DNA of 64,000 nt from Apiospora phragmitis (taxonomy: Eukaryota > Ascomycota > Sordariomycetes > Amphisphaeriales > Apiosporaceae). Shown piece by piece: positions 58,469-64,000 of this stretch. The translations under genes were made by a program, and so were the position numbers. Position 1 is the first letter of the stretch, and each line of letters opens with the position of its first letter. Location of the stretch: positions 1,302,001 through 1,366,000 of the forward strand of contig JAQQWL010000001.1 in NCBI GenBank assembly GCA_038363925.1, in the 5' to 3' direction. The notes beneath the pieces are model-generated. The model was not told the DNA's origin and did no database searches. It worked only from the letters and a program-made list of their open reading frames with translations.

Positions 58469-59545
58469 GTCGAGCTGCTTGCTTCTTCTTCTAGCGGAGT
58501 AATTGCTTTTTGGGTGGCTTGGAGTTCAGAGGTCAGACGTCCTCCGGAAGTAATATAGTCGTTATAAGTAAGTAGGTACTCTCACTACTGTATGCGGTCA
58601 GGCTTTGTCGTCAGAAACCGCAATTTCCCTTCTTTGGCAAATGTCTCTTCTAGATACTGAGCAAGAAAGGCAAGTCAAGGAGCAACGGGAGTGGCGGGCC
58701 AGCGATTGCAATTGAAACCAAAATCAGGACACACGTTGAATGCCGAGAATTCTCCACTAGATAGAGCCGATGGTCGCGACGACTGGGCTTGGAGGAGTTA
58801 CTAACCGGCGCGTTCCAAGCGTCATCCGTCCAACCAAAGCATCGATCATCTGGCGTTCCACTCGCCGCCGACGCTACTGAGTCGCTATGTATCGCTATGT
58901 ACATATGCATCTGCTCTCCACCTGTGGGGAAAAGCTGGGGTGCGGAGAAGTCGTCCACACGCGTCGGTCGTTCGGGTCAATATAGCACGGGCGGAGGGAT
59001 CTCTCTCTCTTATCGATATCTCATCGTCATATATATACATAAGGATAGAAATTACATGGCTATGCATGATTCTCACTTGTACGCTATTCAGTGGCATCTG
59101 GGCTTGTTTCGCTCTAAGCGATTCGCGTAGTAGATCACTTGAGCAAGGGAATCCCCGAGACGAGAGATACGCTGCCCAAGTGAAGTGGTGCTACATTGCC
59201 AATGATGTCATAACTGAAGAGCTTATATTCTAGTAGAAGCAAGCCCCTTATCAGATATGAACAACTCCAAGGTGAATAAGTTGCTGATTAATACGCACGC
59301 TGGCGCTGCTGACATATGTAAAAATTGGAAATCGACTACTGTGCATCTTACATTAGTTTAGGTAGCTCATGGTAGATAGGTATATAATCGTATTCGAACT
59401 CACTCAATGCATCAGTACCCGCAGACCCTGGGTTTGACATACAGAACCTCTTTTTGCCTGCTGCTCATCCAAAAGGGCATACCTATACATCACCAGAAAG
59501 AAAGGAAGAAAAATACAAAACGTCTACCAGACCAGCTTACCGAAG
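58469..59545. promoter_or_regulatory. Divergent spacer, flavocytochrome/DUF427
   Basis: 1,077 bp between head-to-head genes; both promoters are expected here. No specific site recognised. Confidence 0.45.
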
Positions 59546-60112
59546 ATGCCGACGCACGGGCACGCAGTGGCTACCGCCAATGGACACACCGTAGCCGAGA
59601 CAGATGTCTACGAAATGGTCGAGGGGAACGTGTACTTCCCGCCGGGGTCCATCAAGAGCGAGTACTTCAACAAGACCGACCACAGCACCCACTGTCCCTG
59701 GAAGGGCGACGCGAGCTACTACACAATCACAGTTGGTGGTATGTACGTTCTGTAGAAACCCCGGCTTGATCATGCTCACCCACATTCCTAATTTGGCGGG
59801 AAAAGGAGCGCTTGAGCGCGAGATGATGAGAGCCCATCTGAGAGCCAAGGGGTTATCTCATGATTCTACGTACAGAAACCCTTTACTAATGGAGCATGGC
59901 ATACATAGGCGATGAGTTAAAGAACGCTGCATGGTACTATCCCGAGACCAAAGAGAAGGCAGCACACTTCAAGGATTATGTCGCATTCTGTAAGTTCTTA
60001 GCCTCCCGCTCGCTGACCTTGGGATAATAGTATATACCACATTCTATGCATACGGACAAATAACTTACCAAGACCCATAGACAAGACAAAGGTCAATGTC
60101 ACAACTGACTAG
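59546..60112 (+). CDS. DUF427 (beta-strand, single-domain) protein
   Basis: Small protein of the DUF427 family, biochemical function unknown. Exons: 59546-59738, 59909-59989 and 60081-60112; 101 residues, normal for the family plus a short N-terminal tail. The signature is present: YFPPGSIKSEYFNKTDHSTH then CPWKGDASYYTITVGG, followed by AAWYYPETKEKAAHFKDYVA and FYKTKVNV. The H-[ST]-x-CPWKG-x-ASYY motif is diagnostic. No signal peptide; cytosolic by default. Intron phases agree and no frame break is seen. It converges on PHO84 400 bp downstream. Confidence 0.9.
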
Positions 60113-60512
60113 CATCAAAAAGGATAGCAACGAGTAGTAAAGAAGGACGGAGAAGGTATAATGAAGAATCATCCAGGTCCCTTAGGCACGAATTCATCCG
60201 AATTCATCCGCCGCAGCGGCAAGGGGAAGATCAGGGTAGTCCAGTCTGTGTAACTGATCCAGATTTTGACTAAGAATTACTAAGAATTGAAAGGGTATAT
60301 ACTTTTACGCGTCATGTAAGCACAACATAATTTCACTCGTCTCAATATAACGTCAAGGCCTTCTCCTTGCCAGTCATCCCACCAACCTTCGTAAGATCTC
60401 TCGGCGACCAATGTCGCCCTCCAGAACTATATGTACACCGCTACCCGGATGAGCCAGCTACTTCCGTTTGCTGAAATGAGGAGAGGAAAAGAAAAGCCGA
60501 TCACCAAGTCCC
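60113..60512. other. Convergent spacer DUF427/PHO84
   Basis: 400 bp of 3' flanks. Nothing else seen. Confidence 0.55.
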
Positions 60513-62723
60513 CTAAGCGGAATCGGAGGGCTTGGGTCCTTCAGCGGACGCCGGGAGCGGCGCCGGCTGGTCCTCGCCACAGAGCTCCTCGAGGGTCTTG
60601 CGCTTGGTCTCGGGGATGCACAGAGTGGTGAAGCAGCCGAGCAGCATAAAGAGGGCGTAGATCTCGAGGACGTGGTCCAACCAGGGGCTGTCGTTGTCCT
60701 TGGTGGCGCCGCGCGACTTGAGGGTCGAGATGGCGCCCTGCCCGATGATGGAGCCGATCTTGCCCGAGGCGGCCGAGATACCGTGGGCGGTGGACCGGTA
60801 GCGTGTGGGGAAGACCTCGCCGGGCACGATGAAGGTGGTGGCGTTGGGGCCGAAGTTGAAGAAGAACTGGGCCAGGACGTAGATGACCAGGAGACCGTTC
60901 TGGTTGTGTGCGGCAATGTAGTTGTAGCCGAAGCCCATGACCACAAAGAGGATGGTGAGGATGATGAAACCACCCATCTGGATCGTCTTGCGGCCAAGGG
61001 TGTCAACGGTGGCGACAGTGACCCAATAACCGGGGACGGCACCGGCCAAGACAATGATGAGGTTACCAATGGCAGTGTTGTACAGGACCTCGTAAGTGCG
61101 TGCGTTCTTGGTCGAGTAACCGATGATCTTGAGGATAGTGGCGTTGTTCAGGGACAGGCCATAGTCTTTTCACCATTTTCAGTACAGTTCAAGAGAGATC
61201 GAGCCACAGGTGTACTTACAGGCAACATCCAGCATGAACCAAGACCCTGCGGTACCGAGTAGAAGGAGGCCGTTCTTCGGGATGCTGAAGTGACGGATGA
61301 AGTCTGCCCAACTTGCTTTAGGGATTTGCATCTTGTCCTGGGCAGCGTCGCGGGCTTGGATGCGAGAGACCTCGTCGGGCTTGCCCTCAATCTTGCCAGA
61401 CATGTAAGCCTTGACATCATCGGCAGCCTTCTCGACATCGCGACCGACATCGAAGGTGTAACGCTAAAAAAGGTCAGTGCGGCCCATACACCAAGGCATA
61501 GATTGGTACTAACAGGAGTCTCTGGAATAGTCAAACGGTAGTAAAGGGCGATGGTGGCAGGGATGGCACCAAAACCAATAACAACACGCCACATCTTGTC
61601 AACAGCGATAGCACAGTCACCACCGCAGTGCTTGGTGTCAGGAGATTGGGATAGAGATTGCTTAAAGCCAGCGGTAACGCAGAGCATAACGATCGCACAG
61701 CACTACAATTTGTTTAGCTTGGTTCCAACTGTAATAGGGGGTTTAGTTGTTTGCCTACCAACTGGCCAAGACCTTGCATGGCGAAGACTGCTCCCATCAT
61801 TGCGCCTCTCCACTTTGTTGTAGCAAACTCTGATGTAATAATACTCGAAAGAGGATAGTCACCACCAATTCCGATACTAGTCAGACGTCAGCTGTGGTCA
61901 TAGTATGATACCATATAGTATGTTGACTGTCAGGGGTTTGACTGAAGCCATACACAGCCCCTGACCGACCCACCATCACAACAGCTCTTGATTCACTGCT
62001 TTGACTTACCCCATGAGGACTCTCCAGAAAATAATGAGGCCGACAACATCAACAGATGGACTATTGGAGCTTAAAGCCTGGGCGACAGTTGCGAAGATGA
62101 TGATGATAAGCTCAAGACCGTACATCTTCTTACGACCAACGTGGTCGGCAAGGTAACCGAACCCGAGTTGACCGATGACGGTTCCGGCAGAGGTAGCAAG
62201 CTTAATGGCATTGTCGGAACTGGCGGGCATGGTCCCGGTGCTGGGATAATATACTATGCCCAACATGAGTGTCAACAGCGACACGGCGAAGATATCGTAA
62301 CTAGTACATCTGAGTCAGTTGCTGCTGTCTTGAATGTGCCATCACTGTTCCATGTAAACCCGGGGATAATTATGAAATCTAGCACGAGCAGGATATCGGC
62401 GGTAGCGAAATATGGGGGTTACGGGAAGGATAAAGAACTAACCTGTCTGTGAAGAAACCAACACCAGCGACAACGACGGCTCTGTATTATGTCAGTAAGT
62501 ACTATCCTTAACCTTCTAAATCGCAAAGTCTTGGCGGGCTGTCATACCTGACGTGGTACCAGCCGAAGGGCGCAGCATCGATCTCAGCAAGAGCGAGACG
62601 GCGCCGCTCGTTGGGATCCTGGATGTGGAGGAAGCCATTGTGATAGTTGTGGTAGGCAGCGTTGCCGCCGGACGTCTTGGTGACGGCGGCAGGGGCCTTC
62701 GGTGCCTCGAGCTCTCCCGACAT
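60513..62723 (-). CDS. PHO84: Phosphate:H+ symporter, PHO84 type
   Basis: High-affinity inorganic phosphate importer of the plasma membrane (MFS, PHS family; pho-5 in Neurospora). About 570 residues over several exons with short introns. It starts [20 protein letters not shown]. After a cytoplasmic [20 protein letters not shown] comes TM1 [20 protein letters not shown], typical of the family. Motif [17 protein letters not shown] lies in loop 2-3. The second half has the [21 protein letters not shown] helix, [33 protein letters not shown] then TRYRST, and the end [15 protein letters not shown], all Pho84 landmarks. Two CACGTG boxes lie upstream, as expected for control by Pho4/NUC-1-type factors. 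No frame break. Confidence 0.95.
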
Positions 62724-63050
62724 TGTTGGGCTGTGTCGGTGTACTATTCTTGTGTCTAGCTTTCTTTGGTAGCAATAGGCCGATATGTATGGGGTATTAG
62801 CGAACCCTAACTGTGGTGCCTTTCAGAGGAAGATGCCCAACTAATAAACAATATGGGCTCAAAAAGGAGATAGGGCCAAGAGTAATATGGCTTGGGGTTG
62901 AACGGTCGAGGACAGGGGAGGAAGGAAAACAAAAGGCTTGTCTCACGCGACGGGATGTCTTCTCTTAAATCATCTCCAGGCAGAGATGAACATGGCATTC
63001 ATCCCTCCCAGAGGAACGGTTCCCGAAGCTCCAACTGGCCAGTCAGCCTG

Positions 63051-63056
63051 CACGTG
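63051..63056. promoter_or_regulatory. CACGTG box, candidate Pho4/NUC-1 site
   Basis: Perfect palindrome CACGTG 328 bp upstream of the PHO84 start. Pho4-type bHLH factors bind CACGTG in phosphate-starvation promoters. Assigned from motif plus gene identity. Confidence 0.55.
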
Positions 63057-63534
63057 TATGTTGTCCCCACCATCGGTCTGAGAAGCGACTAATTTGGATG
63101 GCCCCGTCCTGGTTGCCAGTTCGCTCAGCTCGAGATGACCACCATCTGGTGCTAGGCCTGAAGGCAAGGATTCATCTGCGGATCGGCGCAGCGCCTGGAT
63201 ATGGTACATATGTACCCCATGCACTGGTAGGGATGTGTCTATGCATGTTATATGTAATGAAAGCGTAGACAGCTCCACTGTTCGGTCAACGAATATAGCC
63301 ATGTACAAAAGCTGGAAATTTCAGCCCATGCTTATTAGTCCTTCTGCATCAACATAGGCGATGGGCATCGGATACATGGTAGCTCAAGAGGGCGGCGATC
63401 CTGCATGTCTGACCTACATGACCGGACGCTGTTCTTTAGCAATCCTTGAAGGATACAGCAAGTCTATCAAGAGATGACTGTCGCGGGTGGCTTACTAATC
63501 TAGTAAGAATCGCGAATTACAGTTTGATGGTACA

Positions 63535-63544
63535 CCCACGTGGG
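63535..63544. promoter_or_regulatory. CCCACGTGGG palindrome, candidate Pho4/NUC-1 site
   Basis: A 10-bp perfect palindrome with CACGTG at its core (63537-63542), about 0.8 kb upstream of PHO84. CACGTGGG is the high-affinity form of the Pho4 site in yeast. Its distance leaves room for it to serve a gene beyond the window instead. Confidence 0.5.
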
Positions 63545-64000
63545 TTCCTGGAAGTTACGCCCCCTGTAGAGTAGCTCTTCTGGGATCCATAGACGACATC
63601 CCAAACAGACGGTTGCGCTATTTGGGTAGACCATCTGGCCTCTCCATCAGCCCACAAGAAGCCGTCGGTTCGCATGCGGGTGTCTGCGTAAGGCACTTCG
63701 GACGGCTCACGGCTGTCGGAAAGTGACAGAATATGTAGAGACGATAAGAGAATTTGCTAATCGGTATGCGTATTCGGCTCCACCGAGTTCTGATGGGCGC
63801 ATTGATTCCTTCCAGGGAAGATTTTCTACAGGGTAGTAGATAATACGGCGTTGCCTTTGTATCCTAGGTAGGTATACATTAGAAGGTAGGATTCTTCTGA
63901 TAAACAGACGACGAATTAGAGTTGACGCCCCAGGCACGTTCTGCCAAACCGGCATTTTAATTGGTCAGTGGATCTGGAGACCCAGATCCCATGGCGGGGA

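Larger units (their letters stand above)
62724..64000. other. PHO84 upstream region to window end
   Basis: 1.28 kb with no gene that I can support. It carries two CACGTG elements described separately. ORFs at the far end (63707-63955) have no recognisable domain. Confidence 0.5.

Noticed and set aside
1..64000. tRNA genes, rRNA, CRISPR arrays, prophage or intact transposons
   Set aside because: I looked for B-box-like GTTCGA words with tRNA context, direct-repeat/spacer patterns, and transposase or reverse-transcriptase motifs, and found none that hold up. A tRNAscan or repeat search could still find something I missed.

Overview
This 64 kb window is nuclear DNA of a filamentous ascomycete (Pezizomycotina), most likely a Sordariomycete. 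The evidence is mostly short GT-AG introns of about 50-100 nt, long gene-free spacers, and fungus-restricted content: a DASH-complex subunit, a KapC-like bZIP factor, a SesB-NACHT-WD40 NLR, a DUF3716-type cysteine-rich protein and a Pho84-type phosphate permease. I found no rRNA, tRNA, CRISPR array, prophage or intact transposon.

Layout. 0-3.2 kb: no supported gene. 3.2-5.5 kb: profilin (+) and Golgi protein GOT1 (-), tail to tail. 8.4-14.2 kb: IES6 (-), DAD4 (+) and ARP5 (+); IES6 and ARP5 encode the two halves of one INO80 submodule. 14.9-16.9 kb: KapC-like bZIP factor (-), then about 5 kb without a gene. 21.9-25.9 kb: an amidohydrolase (-) and a pterin-4a-carbinolamine dehydratase (+). 26.8-31.4 kb: NCA2 (-) and ERG25 (+), head to head. 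31.9-37.1 kb: a large, broken NLR-type gene (-). 38.0-41.9 kb: fructosamine kinase-like protein (+) and a DHA1-like MFS transporter (+). 43.3-49.7 kb: Sec4-type Rab (+), an unrecognised probably mitochondrial protein (-) and an AFG2-type AAA ATPase (+). 49.7-54.2 kb: gene-poor, partly AT-rich, with one DUF3716-type gene remnant. 54.2-62.7 kb: divergent Rab (-), flavocytochrome b2-type dehydrogenase ending in a peroxisomal SKL tripeptide (-), DUF427 protein (+) and PHO84-type phosphate symporter (-). The last 1.3 kb is PHO84 upstream DNA with two CACGTG boxes.

Most genes are housekeeping genes that do not form a pathway. Exceptions are the IES6/ARP5 pair (chromatin remodelling) and a loose group of membrane-traffic genes (GOT1, two Rabs). 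No secondary-metabolite cluster is visible.

At least eight genes are interrupted by single-base frameshifts, several of them in C/G runs, and the affected genes include essential ones (profilin, ARP5). The simplest reading is that the assembly carries homopolymer-length errors. The NLR and the DUF3716 gene also each contain an in-frame TGA, which could be real decay. The observations I would follow first are the SKL-ending flavocytochrome, the IES6-DAD4-ARP5 neighbourhood and the NLR.
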